From Pseudomonadota bacterium (GTDB lineage: Bacteria; Pseudomonadota; Alphaproteobacteria; Rhizobiales; Xanthobacteraceae): DNA of 27,088 nt. The stretch lies in the NCBI GenBank assembly GCA_023404705.1, contig JAEYAU010000100.1, positions 1 to 27,088 on the forward strand. The letters are read 5' to 3'. The translations under genes and the position numbers were made by a program. This document shows positions 9,004-16,195 of this stretch, piece by piece; within the stretch, counting starts at the first letter, position 1; the number at the start of each line of letters is the position of its first letter. The notes beneath the pieces are model-generated. The model ran no database searches and was not told the origin of the DNA. It worked only from the letters and a program-made list of their open reading frames with translations.

Positions 9004-9360
9004 ATGAAACGCCTGAGCCTTGTCCTCGCCCTCGTCGTGATCTCGTGCCCCGCGGCGCGCGCCGAGGAGAACTATGCGGCCTGGCCCGTCCTGGTGAACC
9101 CGTTCGAGAGCACCGGCGGCGGCGGCGTGATGATCGGCGGCTACGCCCCGGTGATCGTCGGCGACAAGTGCGTCACGGATTTCACCGCGACGCTGCCGGA
9201 CGGCGCGGTCTACCAGAATTCGATCGAGTTCGAGACCGTGCAGGTGCAGGGCGGGACCCTGTGCCAGAACGGCAAGTGGCGCGCCAAGGACGGCAGCGCC
9301 ACCGGCACGACGCCGTTCCGCGTCTTCCTGAAGGACGGCGTGGTGCGCCGCTCGCCCTGA
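9004..9360 (+). CDS. Small secreted protein of unknown function
   Basis: 118 residues. A signal peptide of about 20 residues (MKRLSLVLALVVISCPAARA) is followed by a mature domain rich in Gly, Val and Thr with two cysteines (in DKCVTDF and TLCQNGKW) that could form a periplasmic disulfide. The composition suggests a small beta-sheet domain. No strong ribosome site is seen before ATG 9004, but the start is fixed by the signal peptide. It is co-directional with the DUF1444 gene 59 bases upstream and the thioesterase 57 bases downstream, so a shared transcript is possible. No family recognised. Confidence 0.72.
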   Translation: MKRLSLVLALVVISCPAARAEENYAAWPVLVNPFESTGGGGVMIGGYAPVIVGDKCVTDFTATLPDGAVYQNSIEFETVQVQGGTLCQNGKWRAKDGSATGTTPFRVFLKDGVVRRSP

Positions 9361-9417
9361 TGGCTTGCCATTTGCGGGAATCCTCTCCATGACCGGAGGG
9401 TCGTGGAGGGGCAGCAC

Positions 9418-9840
9418 ATGGACGACAAGAGCGCGCGCGACCAGCGCCGAACCGAAGCGGATGCGCCGCGCGGCGAGCTCACGGTGCGCACCATCGCGAT
9501 GCCGGCCGACACCAATGCCAATGGTGACATCTTCGGCGGCTGGGTGCTCTCGCGCATGGACCAGGCGGGCGGCATCAAGGGCGTCGAGCGCGCGCAGGGC
9601 CGCGTGGTGACGATCGCGATCGACGCCATGACCTTCATCCGGCCGGTGCGGGTCGGCGACGTGCTCGAGGTCTTCACCGAGGTCGGGCCGATCGGGCGCA
9701 CCTCGATGAAGATCCATATCGAGGCCTGGGCGCGGCGCTTCCAGACGCGGGCGCGCGAGAAGGTGACCGAGGGCACCTTCACGTTCGTCGCCATCAGCGA
9801 CGACGGCAAGCCGCGGCCGATTCCGGCTGCGGGCGCGTGA
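9418..9840 (+). CDS. yciA: Acyl-CoA thioesterase, YciA type (single hot-dog domain)
   Basis: 140 residues from ATG 9418, six bases after GGAGGGG; a GTG five codons earlier in the same frame is less well placed. The protein hydrolyses acyl-CoA thioesters to free acid and CoA in the cytoplasm. The hallmark is residues 29-51, MPADTNANGDIFGG followed by WVLSRMDQAGG. Asp48 sits at the position of the catalytic Asp of YciA, and the GDIFGGW helix start is near invariant. A second conserved block, AIDAMTFIRPVRVGDVLEV (residues 67-85), forms the sheet and CoA site. Length is typical for a hexameric YciA. The basic/acidic N-terminal 20 residues are an extension without known role. Confidence 0.93.
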   Translation: MDDKSARDQRRTEADAPRGELTVRTIAMPADTNANGDIFGGWVLSRMDQAGGIKGVERAQGRVVTIAIDAMTFIRPVRVGDVLEVFTEVGPIGRTSMKIHIEAWARRFQTRAREKVTEGTFTFVAISDDGKPRPIPAAGA

Positions 9841-9929
9841 CGCGCAACGCGCGCGTTCAACCCGGTCGCGGAATGCACTAACATGATGGCGCCGCACCTG
9901 CCGCGGCGCGTAACGGCGCGAGGCTCCCC

Positions 9930-10229
9930 ATGTCGTTCCTGAAATCCCTCTTCGGCCGCCGCAGCGCGGGCGAGCCCGAGGCGCAGGCCACCGTCGAATA
10001 CGAGGGCTTCACGATCCGCGCCGTGCCCTATGCGAGCGAGGGCCAGTATCAGACCGCCGGCGAGATCGAGAAGGAGATCGCGGGCGAGCGCAAGCTGCAC
10101 AAGTTCATCCGCGCCGAGCGGCATGCCTCGCTCGAAGAGGCGACCTCGTTCTCGCTGATGAAGGCGCGGCAGATCATCGACCAGCAAGGCGAGCGCATCT
10201 TCGCGGAGCGCTCGCAGCACAGCAGCTGA
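9930..10229 (+). CDS. HlyU-family protein
   Basis: 99 residues. After MSFLKSLFGRR, the core (residues ~23-92) carries the HlyU family pattern: a YEGFTIRAVP strand, G-QYQTAGEIEKEI, the FIRAERHASLEEA block and the KARQIIDQQGERIF C-terminal helix. The family is named after Vibrio HlyU, a regulator of haemolysin. Most alphaproteobacterial members are short stand-alone proteins of unverified function, and no winged-helix ArsR domain is present here, so a regulatory role should not be assumed. It stands between the thioesterase and the DUF1236 gene, with its own upstream gap of 89 bases. Confidence 0.85.
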   Translation: MSFLKSLFGRRSAGEPEAQATVEYEGFTIRAVPYASEGQYQTAGEIEKEIAGERKLHKFIRAERHASLEEATSFSLMKARQIIDQQGERIFAERSQHSS

Positions 10230-10250
10230 AGCGCCGTCGCGCGCGGCGCT
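10230..10250 (+). terminator. Hairpin after the HlyU-like gene, possible weak terminator
   Basis: AGCGCCG at 10230-10236 pairs perfectly with CGGCGCT at 10244-10250, starting at the last base of the stop codon. There is no T run after it, so intrinsic termination is uncertain. Confidence 0.35.
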
Positions 10251-10331
10251 CTCGCGCTCACGAACCATTGCGGCCTGCAAGGTTGCTGAACATTGGTTCA
10301 GAGTGGAACACGTTGAGATTACGGAACAATC

Positions 10332-10356
10332 GGAACTTCAGGAGCGCGCCTGCGTT
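10332..10356 (+). promoter_or_regulatory. EcfG-type general-stress promoter of the DUF1236 gene
   Basis: GGAAC at 10332-10336 and CGTT at 10353-10356 are separated by exactly 16 bases. This is a perfect match to the alphaproteobacterial EcfG consensus, 35-39 bases ahead of the start codon. It predicts control by the PhyR-NepR-EcfG general stress response. Confidence 0.75.
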
Positions 10357-10390
10357 GGTTTGCGTGGCCCTTCCCGAAGGAGGATTGATC

Positions 10391-10777
10391 ATGAAGACTC
10401 GCTTGCTTCTGGCGGCTGCGGCGATCGCACTCGCCCCGGCTGCAGCTTTCGCTCAGGCGAACACGGTCGGCGGCGCGGCAACCGGCGCGGTTGTTGGCGG
10501 TGTGGTCGGCGGTCCCGTCGGCGCCGTGGGTGGCGCGATCGTGGGTGGCACTGTTGGTGCTGCGACCGAGCCGCCGCCTGCCGTGACGACCTATGTGACG
10601 CGCGAGCGCGTGCCGTCCGTAACGGTGCAGGAGGAGGTGGTGGTCGGTCAGCCGCTGCCGCGCACCGTGAAGCTGCGCACGATCCCGCGGCACAAGGAGT
10701 ACAGCTACGCGATCGTCAACGATCGACGCGTGATCGTCGAGCCGCGTAGCCGCAAGGTGATCAAGGTCATCGAGTGA
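10391..10777 (+). CDS. DUF1236 periplasmic protein with glycine-zipper segment
   Basis: 128 residues from ATG 10391, with a strong AAGGAGG seven bases upstream; the open frame extends further 5' but without merit. A signal peptide (MKTRLLLAAAAIALAPAAAFA) is followed by a ~40-residue Gly/Val/Ala run with GxxxG spacing, a glycine-zipper-like stretch that may insert into or oligomerise at a membrane. The C-terminal ~70 residues match DUF1236: YVTRERVPSVTVQEEVVVGQ, LPRTVKLRTIP, then YSYAIVNDRRVIVEPRSRKV. The family is widespread in rhizobia, often in several copies, and of unknown function. The EcfG promoter 35 bases upstream predicts stress induction, and a terminator closes the unit. Confidence 0.88.
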   Translation: MKTRLLLAAAAIALAPAAAFAQANTVGGAATGAVVGGVVGGPVGAVGGAIVGGTVGAATEPPPAVTTYVTRERVPSVTVQEEVVVGQPLPRTVKLRTIPRHKEYSYAIVNDRRVIVEPRSRKVIKVIE

Positions 10778-10803
10778 CCTGATCAGCTTCGGTAGAAGTG
10801 AAT

Positions 10804-10832
10804 GCGCCCTGGCCGCGAGGCCGGGGCGCTTT
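10804..10832 (+). terminator. Terminator after the DUF1236 gene
   Basis: An 11-base arm at 10804-10814 and its partner at 10819-10829 pair with one mismatch around a GCGA loop, followed by TTTC. It lies 26 bases after the stop codon. Confidence 0.7.
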
Positions 10833-10885
10833 CATGCGTGATGGTCCGATCCGGACGATTGGCCGGCGGCTACTCTCTCCGCGCG

Positions 10886-11257
10886 TTACTCGTGCGGGAT
10901 CACCTTCAGCGGCGACGCATAAGGCTCGACGCGCAGCGAAGTGTGCGAGATCAGGCCGACACGGGCGAGGGGCGCCTGCTCGAGATCGCCATTGGTGTTC
11001 TTGCGCACCGCATAGCGCCACGCCGTGAGCTCGCCGCGACCCGAGAGGGCGCGCGCCACGCTGCCGGCATCGGAGCCGCCGATCTGTGCGAGCTCGTCCG
11101 CCGAAAAGCCGACGACGATCTCGTCCTTCACGGTGATGATCTTGAACAGCGTGGTCATGGACTGGTCCTTGGTCTGGGCCTGCGCGAACGGCGCGGCGGC
11201 GAGAAACAGGGCGGCGACGCCGAGACGCGCGACGTCCCTGCGGCTGAGGCTGGTCAT
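10886..11257 (-). CDS. Small Tat-like secreted protein of unknown function
   Basis: 123 residues from the ATG at 11257, with AAAGGA upstream. This start was chosen because it opens a signal sequence, MTSLSRRDVARLGVAALFLA, with a twin-arginine motif (SRRDVA) and a cleavage site near AQA. The mature ~95 residues include FKIITVKDEIVVGFSADEL and WRYAVRKNTNGDLEQAPL, features I associate with a small conserved rhizobial protein but cannot name. If the Tat signal is real, the protein is exported folded. It converges with the DUF1236 gene, with that gene's terminator between them. Confidence 0.7.
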   Translation of the reverse strand: MTSLSRRDVARLGVAALFLAAAPFAQAQTKDQSMTTLFKIITVKDEIVVGFSADELAQIGGSDAGSVARALSGRGELTAWRYAVRKNTNGDLEQAPLARVGLISHTSLRVEPYASPLKVIPHE

Positions 11258-11442
11258 GGAAGCGTCCTTTGCGGGAAAAGGCGGAACGGCGGGCACACGC
11301 CGGCCATCCGCCGGCGCGGAGGCACAGCTTCAGTCGCGCGTGGTGTCGGTCAGGTTCAACCGTCCGCGCGCCGCGCCGGTGGGCGCGGCGTCAGCGCGGT
11401 GCAAGGCGCCTGAGTGACGGCGCGTGCGCGGCAGTCAGGGCG

Positions 11443-11691
11443 TCAGTCGGCTTCCTGGTCCGGCTTCATCTTCTGCGGGCCGTGGCCCGGCTGGCCCGGA
11501 TCGTTGTGCTTGTTGTGGCGGCTTTCCTGGTTCATGCCGCCGCGGCTCACCTTCATCTCGCTCTCGCGCGTGTCCGGCGTGTGGTCGGCGCGGGCGCTGT
11601 CGGACCTGAGGCTGCGCTCGTCTTCGGAGCGCTGCTCCATATGCGACTTGTGCTCACGCATTAACGGTGTTTCGCGTCCTCTGGTTGCCAT
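11443..11691 (-). CDS. Small hydrophilic, probably disordered protein behind an EcfG promoter
   Basis: 82 residues from the ATG at 11691, with GGAGG at 11701-11697 upstream. The longer frame to 11835 would run through the promoter and is rejected. Composition is dominated by Arg, Ser, Asp, Glu, His and Gln, with no hydrophobic core and a Pro/Gly/His/Lys-rich tail (NKHNDPGQPGHGPQKMKPDQ). This resembles a hydrophilin-like stress protein. The stress-sigma promoter fits that reading. No family is recognised. It is divergent from the lytic transglycosylase at 11858. Confidence 0.62.
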   Translation of the reverse strand: MATRGRETPLMREHKSHMEQRSEDERSLRSDSARADHTPDTRESEMKVSRGGMNQESRHNKHNDPGQPGHGPQKMKPDQEAD

Positions 11692-11717
11692 CGCGTCCTC
11701 CGCCACATGATTGGAAC

Positions 11718-11743
11718 AACGTGCGGCCGTTAGGGTTGTTTCC
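11718..11743 (-). promoter_or_regulatory. EcfG-like promoter of the small hydrophilic protein gene
   Basis: Read on the minus strand, GGAAA (11743-11739) and CGTT (11721-11718) are separated by 17 bases. This is one mismatch from the GGAAC consensus. The predicted transcript starts about 18 bases before the ATG at 11691. Confidence 0.55.
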
Positions 11744-11857
11744 GCGGTCACAAACAAGCCTCGCACTTCCCACGTTCTTGCCCGATCGCTGCCGGATTTG
11801 ACCGCGCATGTTCCGCCCGTCTGTTGGGGGGCCATCAGTTAATATGGGAGTATCATA

Positions 11858-12646
11858 ATGATCCGCCGGTATGGTCCCGCACTTGCCTGCCTGATTTTCG
11901 CGCAACCGGCTTTTGCCAATGATGACTTCTCGTCTCGGGCTCGCACCTATGCGCGCGCCGAGATGCCTCAGATCGGACTGCCCTTCGTGGGTGCGAGCGA
12001 GGGCGTCGTGCGCCCGCGTCATTCGCGTCAGCGCCGCGTGGCCCGCGCCATGGCGGTGCAACAGTTCGCGCCGTTGAGCGCGAGCGATGATCGCTACATC
12101 GGCGCGCAAGTTGGTGCGACCGGCGCGATGCCTTCGATCGCGCAGCCTGCATTCGCGCCCGTGCGGACGACGCGCGCAGCTGTCGCGACCGGCGCTCCGC
12201 CGTCCTCCTACGCCGCGCTCGTGTCGCGTCATGCGGCCGCGAACGGCGTCCCCGAGTCGCTGGTGCATCGCGTGATCATGCGCGAGAGCCGCTACAATCC
12301 GCGCGCGGTCAGCCGCGGCAATTACGGCATGATGCAGATCCGCCTCGGCACCGCGCGCGCCATGGGTTACACGGGCTCTGCCGCGGGACTGCTCGATGCC
12401 GACACCAACATGACCTATGCGGTGAAGTATCTCGCGGGCGCCTATCGGGTCGCGGGCGGCAATCATGGCCGCGCCGTCTCGCTCTACGCCAGCGGCTATT
12501 ACTACCACGCCAAGGCGCGCGGCATGTCGTTGCAGCAGGCCGCCGCGCCTGCGGCCACGGCTCCGAGCGGCTTCGCGCTCGCCAGCACCGATGGCTTCGC
12601 GCCCGCCGAAACGGTCGTGCAGCCGCGTCGGCGCGGGCGCCGCTGA
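11858..12646 (+). CDS. Lytic transglycosylase (SLT domain), longer paralog
   Basis: 262 residues from ATG 11858, seven bases after GGGAG. A signal peptide (MIRRYGPALACLIFAQPAFA) sends it to the periplasm, where SLT enzymes cleave the MurNAc-GlcNAc bond of peptidoglycan with formation of anhydro-MurNAc. Residues ~21-115 are a low-complexity, Arg/Ala-rich spacer. The SLT domain spans ~117-225: the catalytic Glu143 in RESRYN, then NYGMMQI, TARAMGYTG, NMTYAVKYLAGAYR and AVSLYASGYYY. A Pro/Arg-rich tail ends in RRRGRR. It is paralogous to the shorter gene at 23864, which lacks the spacer. A perfect terminator follows. Confidence 0.9.
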   Translation: MIRRYGPALACLIFAQPAFANDDFSSRARTYARAEMPQIGLPFVGASEGVVRPRHSRQRRVARAMAVQQFAPLSASDDRYIGAQVGATGAMPSIAQPAFAPVRTTRAAVATGAPPSSYAALVSRHAAANGVPESLVHRVIMRESRYNPRAVSRGNYGMMQIRLGTARAMGYTGSAAGLLDADTNMTYAVKYLAGAYRVAGGNHGRAVSLYASGYYYHAKARGMSLQQAAAPAATAPSGFALASTDGFAPAETVVQPRRRGRR

Positions 12647-12676
12647 GGCTCACGCCAATTCTGCGACTTGAGCTGA

Positions 12677-12708
12677 GGCCGCGCTCCCACAGGAGCGCGG
12701 CCTTCTTC
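12677..12708 (+). terminator. Strong terminator of the lytic transglycosylase gene
   Basis: A perfect 11-bp stem (12677-12687 with 12692-12702) around a CACA loop is followed by TTCTTC. It sits 30 bases after the stop codon. Confidence 0.85.
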
Positions 12709-12720
12709 ATGCGAGCGCTG

Positions 12721-13137
12721 TCACGCGAAGGCCGCCAAGCCGAGATTGACGTTGAAGACCTTGCGGCGATTGCGGCGGAAGACGCCGATGCCTTCCCGGC
12801 TTCCCGAGATGTCGGTGGTGTTGCCCTCGATCGTCTCCAGCGAGGCATTAAGGTTGGACGCGATGATGCCGGTGTGACCCTTGCGGCCGGCGGTGTCGAT
12901 GAAGAAGACCATGCCCAGGCGCGGTGCACACCGCCGGTCTTCGGCACGCGGCTCGTGGCGTTATGGCGTTGCGCCGAGCGCGCGCAGGCGCTGCTGCAGG
13001 ATGAGGATGACCGGCGAGTCCATCATGCCGCGGCGCAGATAGCCGCCGGGAAACTTCGGGACCGTGCCGGCGGGCGGCGTGACGATCGGCGGAACGTTGC
13101 GAGGACCTTGCGCGCGCCGATGCTCAAAGACCGGCTG
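12721..13137 (-). pseudogene. Wrecked CHAP-type peptidoglycan hydrolase gene with peptidoglycan-binding remnant
   Basis: No single frame covers this stretch, but pieces of one protein follow each other on the minus strand. First, from about 13137 to 12960, comes a proline-rich linker (NVPPIVTPPAGTVPKFPGG) leading into YLRRGMMDSPVILILQQRLR-ALG, which looks like the start of a PG_binding_1 repeat; it ends at TAA. Next, in another frame, comes VPKTGGVHRAW at about 12950-12915. Then, in a third frame, LGMVFFIDTAGRKGHTG-type sequence followed by LETIEGNTTDISGSREG and GVFRR runs to the stop at 12721, the C-terminal part of a CHAP amidase fold. The N-terminus and catalytic Cys region are missing, and the junction between the last two pieces looks like an internal deletion with frameshift. 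It lies downstream of the YbhB-like gene. Confidence 0.72.
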
Positions 13138-13140
13138 TAC

Positions 13141-13716
13141 TCAGTGGCGTTCGTAGGTGCCGATCAGGCAGCCCTTGGCGAGCACGTGGCCGCGCATGAT
13201 CTCGAAGATGTGGCTGCGTCCAGGCGCGCCGAACACGTCGGGCGCTGCATCGAGCGCGAACACCTCGAAGGCGTAGCGATGTGTCCCGTGGCCGGGAGGC
13301 GGATCGGGCGGAAGCCAAGCGGGCCGCAGATACGAGTTGCGGCCCATGCGCAGCGCAGCGCCGTCACGGCCCGATGCCGGAAGCGCGCCTTCGGAGAGCT
13401 CGCCGTCGCTGTGACCGAGCGCGGGCACGATCGCGTGCACCAGCGGTTGGGGGGTCGGGCTATCCGCATCTTCGACCATCAGCAGGACATGCGTCGCGCC
13501 GGCCGGCACGCCGCGCCATTGCAGCGGCGGAGAATGTCCCTCGCCATCCGCCGTGCAGACGACCGGAAGCGTGCCGCCATCGTCGAAGGCAGCGCTGGAG
13601 ACCTCGATCGAAGGCGGCATGTCGGCAATGTCGCGCCGGTTGACCGCGAGCTTCGCGAGTCCCGGGCGCCGGTTGCGCAAAGTATGACCGATTGCTCTCG
13701 GCAGATGCTGCAGCAT
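13141..13716 (-). CDS. YbhB/YbcL-type PEBP (Raf kinase inhibitor-like) protein
   Basis: 191 residues from the ATG at 13716, with GGAGA upstream; an in-frame start 21 codons earlier lacks a ribosome site. The fold is recognised by the PPLQWRGVPAGATHVLLMVED block with ADSP (the DPDxP-like ligand-pocket motif, here EDADSP), LVHAIVPALG, and the GTHRYAFEVFALD strand characteristic of bacterial PEBPs. Around residues 125-155, NSYLRPAWLPPDPPPGHG corresponds to the usual GxxGYxGPxPPxG segment, but is not a close match to it. The function of bacterial members is unclear; a small-anion or phospholipid-headgroup pocket is typical. It is last of a co-directional set (redoxin, aldo/keto reductase, DUF6064, this gene). 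Confidence 0.87.
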   Translation of the reverse strand: MLQHLPRAIGHTLRNRRPGLAKLAVNRRDIADMPPSIEVSSAAFDDGGTLPVVCTADGEGHSPPLQWRGVPAGATHVLLMVEDADSPTPQPLVHAIVPALGHSDGELSEGALPASGRDGAALRMGRNSYLRPAWLPPDPPPGHGTHRYAFEVFALDAAPDVFGAPGRSHIFEIMRGHVLAKGCLIGTYERH

Positions 13717-13779
13717 GACAAGTCTCCGGGTTGCGCAGGAGAGAACGCGCGGCACGTCGGTTGAGTTTCGACCCGCCAC

Positions 13780-14463
13780 TCAGGGCATGGAGCGCGTGAG
13801 CGCGGGTTCCGCAGATGTTGTTGCGCTCTTCCGGATGTGCCGGTTTCGCCATACGATCATCTTGAGAGCGATCACGGCTGTGAGTGGCAGGGCGAGGTCC
13901 TCGGGCACGCCGAGGAAGTAGGCCGCCGTTCCTCCGATCAGAGACCAGATCAACGGAATGATCGGGAGCCGCAGCGGCGTGCGCGGCACGCTCATCAACA
14001 GCAGAGCCCAGGTGAAGATCGTGGTCGGACAGGGCGCGACGCCGAACATCGGCGCGCGCGGCCAGCCATGCCCAACGGCCCAGCCGATCGCCGGATAGAC
14101 CAGTAACGCGAACAGCGCGATGGCGAGGGCCGTCCAGCCGAAGGCATCGGGCACGAAGCGGATCTCGAGGCGACTGCGCAAGGCGGTCCAGGCGAAGAGC
14201 AGGCCCTGCACGACGAACAAAGCCGCGAAGCCGTAGGCCCAGAAGTTGATCTGGGTGAAGTGCATGAGGTGATAGGCGATGCCGTTCCACAGCCAGGCGA
14301 GCGCCAGCAGAGTCCAGATCAGCCGGCTGCTGCCCGCGAACGGCTTGACCGCGGCGATGAGCGCGAGCAGGCCCAGCGCATAAGCGATCGGCTGCGCGGG
14401 CCAGATTGCGCGATTGTACTGCTCGAAGAGATAGAGGAAGACGTCCGTCGAGAAAGGCAGCAT
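13780..14463 (-). CDS. DUF6064-family integral membrane protein
   Basis: 227 residues. It opens MLPFSTDVFLYLFEQYNRAI-WPAQ, the usual N-terminus of the DUF6064 family as I recall it. About six hydrophobic segments follow, with conserved-looking WNGIAYHLMHFTQIN and FGVAPCPTTIFTWALLL motifs; the C-terminus is polar. The start codon immediately follows the stop codon of the aldo/keto reductase gene with no intervening base, so translation of the two is probably coupled. The family has no known biochemical role. The CPTT motif within a membrane region and its position next to oxidoreductases hint at redox or metal handling, but that is only a guess. Confidence 0.85.
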   Translation of the reverse strand: MLPFSTDVFLYLFEQYNRAIWPAQPIAYALGLLALIAAVKPFAGSSRLIWTLLALAWLWNGIAYHLMHFTQINFWAYGFAALFVVQGLLFAWTALRSRLEIRFVPDAFGWTALAIALFALLVYPAIGWAVGHGWPRAPMFGVAPCPTTIFTWALLLMSVPRTPLRLPIIPLIWSLIGGTAAYFLGVPEDLALPLTAVIALKMIVWRNRHIRKSATTSAEPALTRSMP

Positions 14464-15387
14464 CTAGAGGCTCTCGACGTGGCGGGTCATGCGCTCGCGC
14501 ATCTTCTGATCAGGCATGCGCCCCGTGAGCGCGCCCATGTTCTCGAGCATGTGATCGGCGCGCGAAGTCGCCGGGATCGCGCAGGTGACGGCCGGGTGCG
14601 AGATGATGAACTTGAGCAGGAACTGCGCCCAGTTGCTGCAGTCGATCTCGCTGGCGAAGGCTGGCAGCGGATGGCGTTTCACGCGCTCGATCAACGCGCC
14701 TTCCTGGAACGGGCGATTGACGATCACGGCCTGGCGGCGCTCGGCCGCGAGCGGCAGCAGGCGCTTCTCGGCCTCGCGATCAACGATGTTGTAGGTGAAC
14801 TGCACCACGTCGAAGGGCTCGCGCGCCATCGCCTTGGCGAGCGCGTCGTGCCGGCGGCCGTGCGACGTCGTGATCCCGATCAGGCGCACGCGCCCTTGCG
14901 CCTTCCACTCCTTGAGCGTGGCGAGGTGCGTCTCCCAGTCGAGCATGTTGTGGATCTGCATGAGGTCGAAGCGGTCGACGCCCCACAATTCGCGCGAGGC
15001 CTCCATCTGCCGGACGCCCATGGCGCGGAACATGGTCCACACCTTGGTGGCCGAGAACAGTGGCAGGCCCGGCCGCTGCGCCAGGCAATAGCCGACCACT
15101 TCCTCGGAAGAGCCATACATGGGCGAGGAGTCGATCAGGCGGCCGCCATTCTTGAAGAATGTCTCGACGACCTTGAGGCGCTCGGCGCGCAGCTTCTCGT
15201 CACGGCTGACATTGAAGGTGATCCATGTGCCCATGCCGAGCGCCGGGATCTGCTCGCCGGTCGCCGGAATGGTGCGCATCAGGACCGCAGACGGCGCCGC
15301 GGCCGCGCGACCGACGCCGAGCGTCACGGCGGTCGCGCCGAGCGTGCCGACGAAGCTTCTGCGATTCAACTCCGATGATCGGTTCAT
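14464..15387 (-). CDS. Tat-exported aldo/keto reductase
   Basis: 307 residues, preceded by GGGGAGAG. The N-terminus carries a twin-arginine signal (ELNRRSFVG followed by a hydrophobic Ala/Gly/Val run and AAAA), so the folded, cofactor-loaded protein should be exported. The aldo/keto reductase barrel begins at about residue 36 with the family's GMGTW strand. The catalytic tetrad is complete: Asp86, Tyr91 (DSSPMYGSSEE), Lys115 (SATKVW) and His146 (QIHNML). The late RPFQEGALIERVKR and CAIPATS segments replace the usual cofactor loop. Exported members of the family are found in proteobacteria; the substrate is unknown. It lies 44 bases after the redoxin gene and abuts the DUF6064 gene. Confidence 0.9.
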   Translation of the reverse strand: MNRSSELNRRSFVGTLGATAVTLGVGRAAAAPSAVLMRTIPATGEQIPALGMGTWITFNVSRDEKLRAERLKVVETFFKNGGRLIDSSPMYGSSEEVVGYCLAQRPGLPLFSATKVWTMFRAMGVRQMEASRELWGVDRFDLMQIHNMLDWETHLATLKEWKAQGRVRLIGITTSHGRRHDALAKAMAREPFDVVQFTYNIVDREAEKRLLPLAAERRQAVIVNRPFQEGALIERVKRHPLPAFASEIDCSNWAQFLLKFIISHPAVTCAIPATSRADHMLENMGALTGRMPDQKMRERMTRHVESL

Positions 15388-15431
15388 GGCTCTCCCCGAG
15401 CCAGGGCTTTCGTCTCAGGCGCTCGCGCGAG

Positions 15432-15980
15432 CTATCTCCACTTGATCGAACATCCCATGCTCGGCATCTGTTCCCGCGGCCCTTCGCCCGTCTCGGCAAT
15501 CAGCCGCATCGCCTCGAACAGTTCGCGTTTCGCATTCGGCACCAGGCTCGTACGCGAGGCATCGAGGCGGCCGCGATACTGCAGCTCGTCCCGGGCATTG
15601 AAGCCGAAGAAATCGGGCGTGCACTGGGCGTCGTAGGCGCGCGCGACCTCCTGCGTCTCGTCGATCACATACGGAAACGTGAAGCCGTGCGTCCGCGCGA
15701 AGGCCTTCATGTTCTCGAAGGAGTCCTGCGGATAGGCCGCGGTGTCGTTGGGCATGACCGCAATGGTGCCGATGCCGATCTCGCGCAGCGCCGCTGCCTC
15801 CTCGACCAGCCGCCCGATCACCGCCTTCACGTAGGGACAGTGATTGCAGATGAAGACGACCAGCGTGCCGCTCGGTCCGCGTATGTCGGCGAGCGCCCAG
15901 GTCTTCCCGTCCACGCCTTTCAGGGCGAAGTCCCGCGCCTTCCAACCAAAGTCGCAGATCTGCGTGCCGCTCAAAGCCAT
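15432..15980 (-). CDS. Thioredoxin-fold redoxin (AhpC/TSA-like) with CNHC active site
   Basis: 182 residues from the ATG at 15980, with GGGAGG ten bases ahead. A longer frame reaching 16094 has no ribosome site and lacks family resemblance in its extra part. The thioredoxin fold is seen in the VVFICNHCPYVKAVI active-site strand and helix, with Cys45 and Cys48 forming a CxxC pair, then GIGTIAVMPNDTAAYPQDSF, GFTFPYVIDETQEVARAY and the cis-Pro loop QCTPDFFGF. This combination is the 'thioredoxin family/redoxin' group with a CNHCPYV motif, commonly annotated as peroxiredoxin-like. No signal peptide is seen, so it is cytoplasmic. It heads the minus-strand set that includes the aldo/keto reductase. 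Confidence 0.9.
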   Translation of the reverse strand: MALSGTQICDFGWKARDFALKGVDGKTWALADIRGPSGTLVVFICNHCPYVKAVIGRLVEEAAALREIGIGTIAVMPNDTAAYPQDSFENMKAFARTHGFTFPYVIDETQEVARAYDAQCTPDFFGFNARDELQYRGRLDASRTSLVPNAKRELFEAMRLIAETGEGPREQMPSMGCSIKWR

Positions 15981-16195
15981 GAAGGCCTCCCATCTCGGGC
16001 CGATCGCCGGGAAATTGCCCCAGAATCCGACGATCCTCCATGTCCTGACGGAACTTAGGGCTTTCCCGGACATTCGCCAGGGCGATGCGGACAAGTTTCC
16101 GAAAACTCGCCGGCGCCAAGTTAACGGATCGCTGGTGGTATGCGGGGTAGGGTCCGGCTTCCGGCACGCAGCGGCCGGTTATGCCTGGAGTCCCA

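Noticed and set aside
11713..11731. Plus-strand GGAAC...CGTT upstream of the longer lytic transglycosylase
   Set aside because: The spacer is only 10 bases, too short for an EcfG promoter; the minus-strand reading at 11743-11718 fits instead.
12709..13764. 351-residue plus-strand open frame across the CHAP remnant and the YbhB gene
   Set aside because: Antisense of recognisable protein families on the other strand; no domain and no ribosome site.
14260..15378. 372-residue plus-strand open frame over the aldo/keto reductase
   Set aside because: Antisense shadow of a gene with a complete catalytic tetrad and Tat signal.
15432..16094. Longer 220-residue start for the redoxin
   Set aside because: The extra 38 residues lack a ribosome site and do not resemble the family; the ATG at 15980 has GGGAGG upstream.
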